From NCBI GenBank assembly GCA_036554605.1, contig DATBMY010000075.1, positions 1 through 19,978 of the forward strand: a stretch of DNA of 19,978 bases, read 5' to 3'. Positions 7,200 to 14,468 of this stretch are shown piece after piece. Within the stretch, counting starts at the first letter, position 1. The number at the start of each line of letters is the position of its first letter. The stretch comes from DATBMY01 sp036554605. Its GTDB lineage: Bacteria; Acidobacteriota; Blastocatellia; UBA7656. A program made the translations under genes and the position numbers. The notes below the pieces were generated by a model, which did no database searches, was not told the origin of the DNA, and worked only from the letters and a program-made list of their open reading frames with translations.

Positions 7200-7953
7200 A
7201 TTCTAGAAAGCTGGCAAGCGCGTCAATATAGCCGCGGCCGCCGACTATGTATGTTGAATTGTGCGGCGCGCCCTCTACCTCGTAAAACCGTTTCGGCTCC
7301 GTCGCCGCTTCGAACAACCGCCGCCCCAGCTCGAACGGAACTATTTCATCGGCGCGGCTATGTATGAAGAGCTTCGGGCAGGCTACGCGTCCGATCTTGC
7401 TTATCGAATCCATCTTTGTCCGAAGCAGCCCGGCGGGCAAGAAAGGCAATAAACGCGCCGCCATCTCTTTTGCCGAAGTAAAGCTCGATTGCACAATCAA
7501 CCCGGCCGCGCGAACGCGGGTGGCGAGATCGATGGCCGCGACTCCGCCGAGCGATTTGCCGAATATGACTACCTGTTGCGCGAGCAAACCGCGCTCGGCA
7601 GTCAAGTAATCCCACGCGGCGCGCGAGTCCATATAGATGCCGTTTTCCGAAGGCCGCCCCTCACTCCTGCCGTATCCTCGATAATCGATTATGAAGATGG
7701 AGACGGGCAGCTCCATCAATTTCGCCATCATGTCGAAGCGATACGATAGATTGCCCGCGTTGCCGTGGAACCATAGCAAGACCAGCTCGGCCCGGGCGCG
7801 CGTCGCATACCAACCGTGCAGCGCCAGTCCATCCTCGGTTTGAAAATAGCAATCTTCTACGACAATGCCTTCGCGCCTGGCAGCGTCATTAATCTCCCAG
7901 AACCCATCCGGGTATTTTGTCGGGAAGAATATGAAGTGATCCTCGAATGCCAT
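7183..7953 (-). CDS. Alpha/beta hydrolase, BEM46/YqkD-like
   Basis: A serine hydrolase of the alpha/beta fold, the only gene on the minus strand with firm support. The oxyanion-hole motif HGNAGN is at residues 63-68. The nucleophile elbow GKSLGG holds Ser134. The acid Asp202 is in HSRADEIVPF and the base His231 in GAPHNS. The order and spacing match the BEM46/ABHD12-13/YqkD group, which includes esterases and thioesterases; the natural substrate is unknown. No complete signal peptide is seen, although the first residues are hydrophobic (FIFFP) as in membrane-associated members. Length is 256 aa. The gene converges on the methyltransferase with a 17-bp tail overlap, and a perfect TATAAT lies 7 nt upstream of its ATG. 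Confidence 0.9.
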   Translation of the reverse strand: MAFEDHFIFFPTKYPDGFWEINDAARREGIVVEDCYFQTEDGLALHGWYATRARAELVLLWFHGNAGNLSYRFDMMAKLMELPVSIFIIDYRGYGRSEGRPSENGIYMDSRAAWDYLTAERGLLAQQVVIFGKSLGGVAAIDLATRVRAAGLIVQSSFTSAKEMAARLLPFLPAGLLRTKMDSISKIGRVACPKLFIHSRADEIVPFELGRRLFEAATEPKRFYEVEGAPHNSTYIVGGRGYIDALASFLESICAR

Positions 7954-7960
7954 GACGAGA

Positions 7961-7966
7961 ATTATA
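7961..7966 (-). promoter_or_regulatory. Perfect TATAAT -10 box 7 nt before the hydrolase start
   Basis: On the minus strand TATAAT runs from 7966 to 7961, and ATG starts at 7953 after 7 nt. No clear -35 was found at 16-18 bp. If used, transcription would begin at the start codon, giving a leaderless mRNA. Confidence 0.5.
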
Positions 7967-8214
7967 CCCTTCGCCTTCTCTAAAGAGATCGTCGCGGATT
8001 ACGCCGATAACGTGGCAGGAATATAGGCGCGCACGCGGTCGGCTGTCATCAATGCTTGACCTGCCTGAATACGATATGGTACGTATGATTCGACTTCTCA
8101 GGTTATAAGAAACAAGCTTAAAGGCTCAAAGCAAAAGGCTCCCACACTACTATAAGCTGTGCCGAGGGCAGGCGGCGTATAAGCCGATGCTTGCGGCGAT
8201 AAAAGAGAGGCCAG

Positions 8215-9915
8215 ATGCAAAGAAGAATACTCGTGTTTGCTGTCCTGCTCGCAATCGTGCCGGGCGGTTTGTTGCCGCCTCTGGCGGCTGCGCCAAACAA
8301 CGGCTCAACCAGGCGCGCTCGCAACCTTCCCGCTGCCTTGCGCAAGATACCTGCCGATGCGCCGCGTGTAATAAAAGCCGTATCCTGGGGACCTACCGAG
8401 AATGATGCCGAAGCGGCGAAGATGAAGATACTGAAGAGCGCTTCGGTGCGCGCGCACTTAAAAGGCGCTCGCCATCGCATCCTATCTTTCGAGCTTGTCG
8501 ACAAGCCGAAAAAAGCAAATGGCGAGATGTCTGACCCGCCAGATAGTTTCCGCGCCACGCTATTTGATTACACAAACAACCGGGCGTTTATTGCATCGGG
8601 CCGATTTGACAGCGCGACAGTCGATATTGTCGAAACGCAGACGCAGCCCGACGTGAGCCCTGAGGAATTTCAAGAAGCTGTCGCGCTTCTTACTAAAGAC
8701 TCGAAGTTTGGGCCGTCGCTTACAAACAGATCGGTCGCGCCTTATGAGCCGATGCCGCCGCTAATGAATGATTCGATGACGGTGAAGAACGCCGAGCGAA
8801 CCGTCGCGGTCGGATTGCAGGCCAAAGACGGCAGCACTAACGAAATAGTCGCGGTCAACCTGATCCGCAATAGCATAGCCCGTTTCGCCGATAACGCGCC
8901 TGCTACGGCATCAGCAGTGCCGACAATGGTCTGCGGCCCGCCAAGCGCCGGCCAGGGAGGTACGGGCCGAGGAACGGGCCAGGCGCTCATTACAATAAGC
9001 AGGGGCGACACCGAGGTCTGGCGTTTCATAGTGCTCAGACCCTCGGCCTCTTCCGGCACGCGGGCTTCCGGCGTCGAGCTGCGAGACGTGTTCTATCTCG
9101 GCAAGAAGGTGCTGTCGCGCGCCAATGCGCCAATATTGAATGTCCAGTACGAAAGGAACCTGTGCGGACCTTACAGAGACTGGAGCTATTCCGAAGACAG
9201 CTTTGACGCGGTAGGGACAGACCTTGCTCCCGGCGTGCGGCTTTGCACGCAGCCGCCGCAGACGATTCTTGACGACGGAACCGACCTGGGCAATTTCAAA
9301 GGCGTTGCGGTCTGGGATAGCCGCGAGGACGTGCAGCTTGTAAGCGAGATGAATGCCGGCTGGTATCGCTATCTGAGCGAGTGGAACTTGCAGGACGATG
9401 GAGTGATTCGCGCCCGCTATGGATTCGCCGCGACCGCGAATTCCTGCGTTTGCCATATACACTTCCACCACGTTTACTGGCGGCTGGACTTCGACATTGT
9501 CGGGACTGACAACCAGGTCAGTGAGGACCGCAACGGCTCAGTAAGGAAGTTAACTACCGAAGAGATGCTGCCACGCATATTCGGCACGCGGCACCGGTTC
9601 ATAGTCAGGAACTCCGGCGGATTCGAGCAGGCGGTAATAATCCCCGGGGAAGATGACGGCAACTTTGACAAGTATGGCAAGGGCGATGTGTGGGTGCTGC
9701 GTAACAAGTTCCCGAGCGAGCTCGATGACGGCGTCAACTGCACGAGCGGCTGTGACACCCGCATCCGACTGGACCCATTTATGAGTGGGGAAACCGTCGG
9801 AAGCGCGGACCTGGTCGTATGGTACGGCGGGCACTGGACTCACGATAACGAAGACACCAACTCTTTATCCGGCCATCACGTCCTGGGGCCGAATATCGTG
9901 CTTGAGTTCTACTAA
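8215..9915 (+). CDS. Secreted, divergent copper amine oxidase-like protein
   Basis: The N-terminus is a Sec signal peptide (residues 1-26, cleavage near LAAA-P). The middle resembles the N3 domain of copper amine oxidases, including PDVSPEEFQEA (from 145). The C-terminal half follows that family in order: DVFYLGKKVLSRA, SFDAVG with the candidate base Asp331, WYRY-LSEW (383-389) at the position of the cofactor motif N-Y-D/E-Y, HFHHVYWRLDFD with copper-ligand candidates His416 and His418, and GGHWTHDNED with His540, then GPNIVLEF at the end. Known members oxidise primary amines using topaquinone made from the Tyr. Here the Tyr (384) would be kept but its neighbours changed, and the intervening loops are shorter (566 aa overall). 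Activity is therefore uncertain. AGAGAGG at 8204-8210 precedes the ATG. A 261-bp gap separates it from the divergent hydrolase. Confidence 0.75.
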   Translation: MQRRILVFAVLLAIVPGGLLPPLAAAPNNGSTRRARNLPAALRKIPADAPRVIKAVSWGPTENDAEAAKMKILKSASVRAHLKGARHRILSFELVDKPKKANGEMSDPPDSFRATLFDYTNNRAFIASGRFDSATVDIVETQTQPDVSPEEFQEAVALLTKDSKFGPSLTNRSVAPYEPMPPLMNDSMTVKNAERTVAVGLQAKDGSTNEIVAVNLIRNSIARFADNAPATASAVPTMVCGPPSAGQGGTGRGTGQALITISRGDTEVWRFIVLRPSASSGTRASGVELRDVFYLGKKVLSRANAPILNVQYERNLCGPYRDWSYSEDSFDAVGTDLAPGVRLCTQPPQTILDDGTDLGNFKGVAVWDSREDVQLVSEMNAGWYRYLSEWNLQDDGVIRARYGFAATANSCVCHIHFHHVYWRLDFDIVGTDNQVSEDRNGSVRKLTTEEMLPRIFGTRHRFIVRNSGGFEQAVIIPGEDDGNFDKYGKGDVWVLRNKFPSELDDGVNCTSGCDTRIRLDPFMSGETVGSADLVVWYGGHWTHDNEDTNSLSGHHVLGPNIVLEFY

Positions 9916-9931
9916 CCAGGGATTCACAATA

Positions 9932-10009
9932 AACAGGCTACGGATTGCCGCGGATGTGACTGGTTCATACGGTTTGAATCAGTTTCATGCGCGTCATCCG
10001 TGGCCTGTT
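9932..10009. repeat. Palindromic REP/MITE-like element before rfaE2
   Basis: AACAGGCTACGGAT (9932-9945) pairs with ATCCGTGGCCTGTT (9996-10009) over 14 bp with one G-T pair. Inside it, ACTGGTTCA (9959-9967) pairs with TGAATCAGT (9975-9983) around a 7-nt loop, again with one G-T pair. A third related piece, GCCGCGGATG (9947-9956), can also pair with the 3' arm, so two folds compete. The form resembles dispersed intergenic palindromes. It lies between the amine-oxidase-like gene and rfaE2 and might also limit read-through. Confidence 0.6.
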
Positions 10010-10017
10010 CTACTTTT

Positions 10018-10494
10018 ATGAAGAAGATATTCGACAGGGCGGAACTTCTTATAGAGCGCGAGCGGCTGAGGCGCGAAGGCAAGCGGCTTGTCTTTACAAA
10101 CGGGTGCTTCGACCTTCTGCATCCGGGACATGTTCGCTACCTGGCGCATGCCCGGTCGCTAGGCGACGCGCTTGCGGTCGCGCTCAACAGCGACGCCTCG
10201 GTCCGCGCGCTCAAAGGCGAAGGCCGCCCGGTGCTCAATCAAGACGAGCGCGCCGAGGTGCTTGCCGCTCTTGAAGCCGTGGACTACGTGACGGTATTCG
10301 ATGAAGAGACCCCGCGCGAGTTGATAGCAGCGTTGCTGCCGGACCTGCTCGTCAAAGGAGGCGACTGGCCTATCGAAGAGATCGTCGGCCGCGAGGAGGT
10401 TGAGGCCGCGGGCGGGCAGGTCCTATCACTTCCATTCGTCGAAGGCTCTTCGACCACGGACATAATTAAACGAATAGTCTCCCACGATGATTAA
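10018..10494 (+). CDS. rfaE2: D-glycero-beta-D-manno-heptose 1-phosphate adenylyltransferase
   Basis: A cytidylyltransferase-like enzyme that transfers AMP from ATP to heptose 1-phosphate, making the ADP-heptose used for LPS core. It equals the C-terminal half of the fused HldE of E. coli; no kinase domain is attached. Signatures: VFTNGCFDLLHPGHVRYL with the HxGH nucleotide motif (residues 35-38), LNSDASVR..KG, GRPV..Q.ERAEVLAAL, DLLVKGGDW and the C-terminal EGSSTTDIIKRI. Length of 158 aa is normal. An upstream GTG at 10000 is in frame but lies inside the arm of the palindrome, so ATG 10018 is preferred. selB starts 13 bp after the stop. It supports an LPS-bearing outer membrane. Confidence 0.93.
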   Translation: MKKIFDRAELLIERERLRREGKRLVFTNGCFDLLHPGHVRYLAHARSLGDALAVALNSDASVRALKGEGRPVLNQDERAEVLAALEAVDYVTVFDEETPRELIAALLPDLLVKGGDWPIEEIVGREEVEAAGGQVLSLPFVEGSSTTDIIKRIVSHDD

Positions 10495-10500
10495 AGGTGA
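10495..10500 (+). promoter_or_regulatory. Ribosome binding site that fixes the selB start
   Basis: AGGTGA at 10495-10500 lies 7 nt before ATG 10508. The earlier in-frame ATG at 10487 has no such site and overlaps the rfaE2 stop, so 10508 is preferred. Confidence 0.65.
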
Positions 10501-10507
10501 AGCCGCC

Positions 10508-12448
10508 ATGAAACACATCATAGTCGGCACCGCGGGCCACATAGATCACGGAAAGACGGCGCTGGTAAAGGCGCTGACCGGGATAGATGCGGATCGCCTC
10601 AAGGAAGAAAAACAGCGTGGCATCACGATTGACATAGGCTTTGCCGACCTCCAGATCGATGATTACAGGTTCGGATTTGTCGACGTGCCCGGCCACGAGC
10701 GGTTCGTAAAGAATATGCTTGCGGGCGCGCACGGGCTCGACCTGGTGATGCTTGTGATCGCGGCCGACGAATCTATCATGCCGCAGACGCGCGAGCACTT
10801 CGACATATGCAAGCTGCTGCGGGTGAAGAGCGGGCTTGTGGCGCTGACAAAATCCGACCTCGTCGACGAAGAGTTGCTGGAGCTTGCGAAGGCCGAAGTG
10901 CAGGAGTTTATCGCGGGCTCGTTTCTCGAAGACGCCCCGATAATCGCCGTAAGCTCGCGCACCGGCCAGGGCATTCAAGAGCTGAAGCAGGCGCTTTCAA
11001 ATCTAGCCGCAAGCGTCGAAGCAAAAGCCAGCGACGCCGTGCCGCGCCTCCCCATAGATCGCGCCTTCTCGGTCAAAGGGTTCGGCACGGTCGTCACGGG
11101 CACGCTGATCGCCGGGGAGCTTAAGGTCGGCGACGAAGTCGAAGCGCTCCCCGAAGGCGTGCGGGCGCGGATACGAAATATTCAGGTGCACGGGCATGAC
11201 ACGGAGCGCGCCTCGGCCGGGCAGCGCACCGCGATAAACTTGCAGGGCGTAAACGTCGAACAGGTCCCGCGCGGCGCATCGCTCGCTCCTTCGGAGAGGC
11301 TGCGGGCGTCTTCCATGATCGATGTGCGGCTCGACCTTCTCGATAGCGCCCCGCGCCCGCTTGCGCAGCGAGCGCGGGTGCGACTTCACCACGGGACCGC
11401 CGAAGTGATGGCGCGCGTCGTTATTTTAAGCCCGCCGGCCGAAGCGACAGATGAGCCGGGCGGGCTTATGTCCGCGGCCATGCTTGCGGGCGAAAGCCGG
11501 CTCGTACAGTTAAGACTCGAAGAGCCTTTAACAGCGCTTCCGGGCGACCGCTTCATAATACGCAGTTACTCGCCGCAGGTGACAATCGGCGGCGGTGTCA
11601 TTATTGACGCGCTTGCGGAAAAGCACCGCATCCGCGATCGTAAGGCTTACGACCGGCTCAAAGGTCTTGAAGCGGCGGACCTCTCGTCGCGAATCTCTAT
11701 CTTTCTTGAAATGGCGGGCGCTCGTGCCATGACGGCGCGAGAGATAGCGGCGCGGACCGGGGCGACCGATGAGCAAATCCTGAAGGCCGCTCGCGATCTT
11801 GTAGAAAGGGGCGAGGCTCTCACCGCGGCAACGTCGCCGCTCATTCTTCTTTCAATAAAGACATTTGAGGAACTCGCCGCAAACGTAGTCAACCTGCTCG
11901 CAAGCCATCACCGGCGCGAGCCGCTTTCGCTCGGGCTCAGCCGCGAAGAGGTCCGCGAGCGGTTGTTCGGCGCGGCCAGACCCGAAGTTTTCCGGGCGGT
12001 CATCAACCGGCTGGACGAAGAGAAAAAGATCGTCGCCGAGCGCGATGCCCTGCGGCTCGCGTCGCACCGGCCCGAGTTGTCGCCGGCCGATGCGGCGGCG
12101 AAGCAGGCTCTGGAAGCCGGTTTCAGGTCGGCGGGCCTTCAGGCGGGGACGCTCGAAGAGGCCGCCGCCGCCTCGAATATCCCCATAGAGCGCGCTCGAA
12201 AACTCTATACGCTGCTCGCGGCCGAGGGGCGCATTCTGCGCATTGGCGACTTCATCTTTCACGCCGAAGCCGTAGAGGAATTAAAATCGAGAGTGCGCGC
12301 CCGCAAAGCCACAAGCGCGAAGATGGACGTGGCCGCCTTCAAAGAGATTACGGGCGGGCTGACTCGCAAGCACGCCATCCCGCTGCTGGAATACCTTGAC
12401 CGCGAGCGAATCACTCGCCGCGTCGGCAATGAGCGCGAGATATTATGA
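10508..12448 (+). CDS. selB: SelB, selenocysteine-specific translation elongation factor
   Basis: A GTPase that carries selenocysteinyl-tRNA to the ribosome at UGA codons marked by a SECIS hairpin. The G domain is complete: GHIDHGKT (10-17), RGITIDIGF (38 on), DVPGHERF (59-66), TKSD (114-117) and SSRTGQG. Next come EF-Tu-like domains II and III (about 175-370, with FSVKGFGTVVTGT typical of SelB). The C-terminal 270 residues hold winged-helix repeats that bind the SECIS element; the last reads about DVAAFKEITGGLTRKHAIPLLEYLD. Length is 646 aa. rfaE2 is directly upstream and a stem-loop (12458-12488) is 9 bp downstream of the stop. selA, selD and tRNA-Sec were not found in the window. Confidence 0.95.
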   Translation: MKHIIVGTAGHIDHGKTALVKALTGIDADRLKEEKQRGITIDIGFADLQIDDYRFGFVDVPGHERFVKNMLAGAHGLDLVMLVIAADESIMPQTREHFDICKLLRVKSGLVALTKSDLVDEELLELAKAEVQEFIAGSFLEDAPIIAVSSRTGQGIQELKQALSNLAASVEAKASDAVPRLPIDRAFSVKGFGTVVTGTLIAGELKVGDEVEALPEGVRARIRNIQVHGHDTERASAGQRTAINLQGVNVEQVPRGASLAPSERLRASSMIDVRLDLLDSAPRPLAQRARVRLHHGTAEVMARVVILSPPAEATDEPGGLMSAAMLAGESRLVQLRLEEPLTALPGDRFIIRSYSPQVTIGGGVIIDALAEKHRIRDRKAYDRLKGLEAADLSSRISIFLEMAGARAMTAREIAARTGATDEQILKAARDLVERGEALTAATSPLILLSIKTFEELAANVVNLLASHHRREPLSLGLSREEVRERLFGAARPEVFRAVINRLDEEKKIVAERDALRLASHRPELSPADAAAKQALEAGFRSAGLQAGTLEEAAAASNIPIERARKLYTLLAAEGRILRIGDFIFHAEAVEELKSRVRARKATSAKMDVAAFKEITGGLTRKHAIPLLEYLDRERITRRVGNEREIL

Positions 12449-12457
12449 TCGGCGCGA

Positions 12458-12488
12458 GGCCCGATTGATACTTTTTGATAACCGGGCC
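12458..12488. other. Stem-loop between selB and the minus-strand small ORF
   Basis: GGCCCG (12458-12463) pairs with CGGGCC (12483-12488), and TT (12465-12466) with AA (12480-12481). The position between is an A-C mismatch if read on the + strand but a G-U pair if read on the minus strand, so the fold is better as a minus-strand RNA. No T-run follows on either strand. Confidence 0.4.
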
Positions 12489-12507
12489 GCGTAGCAGCCC
12501 TATGAGT

Positions 12508-12576
12508 TTAGCCGTGTACTTCCCTCGCGCCCGGCGATGCGAGCGCGGCCGCGTCAATCGCAGACGCAGAACCCAC
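12508..12576 (-). CDS. Candidate 22-aa ORF with strong ribosome binding site
   Basis: This is too short to be certain. On the minus strand AGGAGGTG (12592-12585) lies 8 nt before GTG 12576, and the frame runs to TAA at 12510-12508. The peptide begins MGSASAIDAAALASPG and ends REVHG; it is Ala-rich with no recognised motif and no membrane segment. Upstream on the same strand are TTGATT (12645-12640), an 18-bp spacer and TAAGAT (12621-12616), a moderate promoter. Downstream is a stem-loop at 12488-12458. The order promoter, ribosome site, ORF, hairpin makes a minigene plausible, convergent with selB. It could equally be a structured small RNA or chance in a GC-rich gap. Confidence 0.25.
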   Translation of the reverse strand: MGSASAIDAAALASPGAREVHG

Positions 12577-12615
12577 GAAGGCGACACCTCCTAGTGAGCT
12601 TCTTTAATGGCGCTT

Positions 12616-12645
12616 ATCTTAGTAAGACCGCGGAGAGAGAATCAA
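12616..12645 (-). promoter_or_regulatory. Moderate minus-strand promoter in the selB-ggt gap
   Basis: TTGATT (12645-12640), 18-bp spacer, TAAGAT (12621-12616). Both hexamers match 4 of 6 positions. It points away from ggt, toward selB, and overlaps nothing else coding. Confidence 0.3.
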
Positions 12646-12647
12646 GG

Positions 12648-12676
12648 TTGACACCCGCGGGCGCGGCGCGAATAAT
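12648..12676 (+). promoter_or_regulatory. Near-consensus sigma70 promoter of the GGT-like gene
   Basis: TTGACA (12648-12653), 17-bp spacer, AATAAT (12671-12676): 11 of 12 consensus positions. Transcription would begin near 12683 and leave a leader of about 30 nt, which includes AGGTTGA before the ATG at 12713. Confidence 0.7.
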
Positions 12677-12712
12677 CGGGGCGACCGAAAGCGCACACCC
12701 GAGGTTGATCAC

Positions 12713-14401
12713 ATGAAAAAACCACAGGTTCTATTGACGCTCGTAATACTCTTATTCTCGAAGATGCTTATGACAAACCTGCGCGCAAGCTCGGATGACA
12801 GATCCTGGAAAGAGAGGGTGAAGCAGGGCCGCTCAATCGTACGCGCTCGGCATGGCATGGTCGCGTCAAGCCAGCCGCTGGCCTCCGAGGTGGGGCTCGC
12901 TATCCTCAAGCGTGGAGGCAACGCCGTAGACGCCGCCATCGCCATGGCCGCCGTCTTGAACGTCACCGAGCCGATGATGACCGGTATTGGCGGCGACGCT
13001 TTCATGCTGGTCCACTGGTCGAAGACCGGGGAGACGAAAGGGCTCAACGCGTCGGGCAGGGCCCCGCGCGCGCTCTCGCTCGACCATTTCAAGAATAAGG
13101 GAATAACTTCCATGCCAGACACCGGCATGGAGGCGATCACCGTGCCCGGCGCATTCGACGGCTGGACGACGCTGCTCGATAAGTACGGCACTATGAAGCT
13201 CGCCGACCTGCTACAGCCGGCGATAGAGCTTGCCGAGCAAGGCTTCCCCGTCATGGAAAAGACGGCCGCCGATTGGGCGGCGAACGTCGATAAGCTCAAG
13301 CAAAACCCGGCCGCCGCGGCCAGCTACCTCGTCGATGGGCGCTCGCCGCGAGCGGGCGAAATCTTTCGCCAGCCCAACCTCGCCCGCACGCTCACGTTGC
13401 TTGCCCGCGGAGGGCGCGACCTATTTTATAAAGGCGAGATTGCCCGCCGCATAGTCGACTATTGCCAGAAGAACGGCGGCTTTTTGACGATGGAAGATCT
13501 GGCCGCGCACCGCTCGGAATGGGTAGAGCCTATATCGACAACCTATCGCGGCCACACCGTGCTCGAGTGCCCCCCGAGCGGGCAGGGGCTCACGGCGCTT
13601 CTGGCGCTCAACATACTCGAAGGCTTCGACCTCGGCGCGATGAGCCGGGAGCCCGACCTCTACTATCACACGATGATCGAAGCGATGAAGCTTGCTTTCG
13701 CCGACCGCAACAAGTACATAGCCGACCCGGCATTCGCCAAAGTGCCCGTAAGCGAGCTGCTTTCGAAAGAGTATGCCGCAAAGCGCCGCTCGCTTATTCG
13801 ACCTGATGTAGCGATGGAGCAGCCCACACCGGGACAAGTAGCGGGCGGCACCGACACGACATACTTCACGGTCGTAGATAAAGAGCGCAACGCCGTCTCT
13901 TTCATCAACAGCATATATGAGCTGTTCGGCTCCGGGATTGTCGCGGGCGATACGGGAATAGTCCTGCATAACCGCGGCGCGGGGTTTTCGCTCGACCCTT
14001 CGCACGCAAACCGCATCGAGCCGGGCAAGCGCCCCTTCCATACCATAATTCCGGCGATGGTCTTTAAGGACGGGCGGTTCTTCATGTCGTTCGGCGTCAT
14101 GGGCGGGGCGACCCAGCCGCAAGGCCATGTCCAGGTGCTTACTAACTTGATAGACATGGGGATGAACCTTCAGCAGGCCATCGAAGCCCCGCGCTTTCGC
14201 TACATGAGCGGCAAGCGTGTAATAATGGAGGATGAGATGACCGACGCGGTCATCAGGCGGCTCGTCGAGCGCGGGCACGAGCGCGTCCGGCTGGAAGGTA
14301 TTTCGGTCGGCGGGGGCCAGGCCATTATGCTCGACCCCGCCACGGGGACTCTGGCCGGGGCGTCGGACCAGCGCAAGGATGGGCTGGCCCTGGGGTATTG
14401 A
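12713..14401 (+). CDS. ggt: Gamma-glutamyltranspeptidase-like Ntn hydrolase, exported
   Basis: A self-processing N-terminal-nucleophile hydrolase. Members cleave gamma-glutamyl bonds such as those of glutathione in the periplasm; some relatives act on other amides. Residues 1-25 look like a Sec signal (KK then VLLTLVILLF). The start of the mature chain (MVASSQPLAS..G..IL..GGNAVDAAIA) is typical. The self-cleavage site and nucleophile is Thr382 in GGTDTTYFTVVD. The segment before the C-terminal GG is GKRPFHTIIPAMV. E. coli GGT has a lid loop and then RPLSSMSPT here, so the lid is shorter and the Ser-Ser pair is His-Thr. That pattern occurs in GGT-like hydrolases such as oxamate amidohydrolase, so the substrate may not be glutathione. 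MGGATQPQGH near the C-terminus is typical. Its own strong promoter is at 12648. Confidence 0.9.
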   Translation: MKKPQVLLTLVILLFSKMLMTNLRASSDDRSWKERVKQGRSIVRARHGMVASSQPLASEVGLAILKRGGNAVDAAIAMAAVLNVTEPMMTGIGGDAFMLVHWSKTGETKGLNASGRAPRALSLDHFKNKGITSMPDTGMEAITVPGAFDGWTTLLDKYGTMKLADLLQPAIELAEQGFPVMEKTAADWAANVDKLKQNPAAAASYLVDGRSPRAGEIFRQPNLARTLTLLARGGRDLFYKGEIARRIVDYCQKNGGFLTMEDLAAHRSEWVEPISTTYRGHTVLECPPSGQGLTALLALNILEGFDLGAMSREPDLYYHTMIEAMKLAFADRNKYIADPAFAKVPVSELLSKEYAAKRRSLIRPDVAMEQPTPGQVAGGTDTTYFTVVDKERNAVSFINSIYELFGSGIVAGDTGIVLHNRGAGFSLDPSHANRIEPGKRPFHTIIPAMVFKDGRFFMSFGVMGGATQPQGHVQVLTNLIDMGMNLQQAIEAPRFRYMSGKRVIMEDEMTDAVIRRLVERGHERVRLEGISVGGGQAIMLDPATGTLAGASDQRKDGLALGY

Positions 14402-14468
14402 GGTAATAGCTTTTCAAGCCGCTCGCTTCGGTGTTAATTTTTTTTGCGGGCTGACATAAGAGAGTGTA

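Noticed and set aside
7967..8214. Riboswitch or promoter in the gap before the amine-oxidase-like gene
   Set aside because: Three TATAAG strings (8104, 8151, 8178), a short hairpin near 8168-8194 and an AAAGGCTC direct repeat are present, but no -35 box fits and no known riboswitch core matches.
10000..10017. GTG start for rfaE2
   Set aside because: It lies within the 3' arm of the palindromic element, and family proteins start at the MKKIF position (10018).
12449..12712. Possible tRNA-Sec gene next to selB
   Set aside because: I looked on both strands for an extended acceptor arm, a TTC-A/G T-loop and a UCA anticodon and found no consistent cloverleaf. The only structures are the stem-loop and promoters reported above.
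13421..14278. Minus-strand open frame of 285 codons
   Set aside because: It lies fully antisense to the GGT-like gene, whose catalytic motif is intact, and has no recognisable domain.
14402..14468. Intrinsic terminator after the GGT-like gene
   Set aside because: There is a run of nine T residues, but the preceding bases form only a 3-4 bp stem, so I cannot support a terminator.
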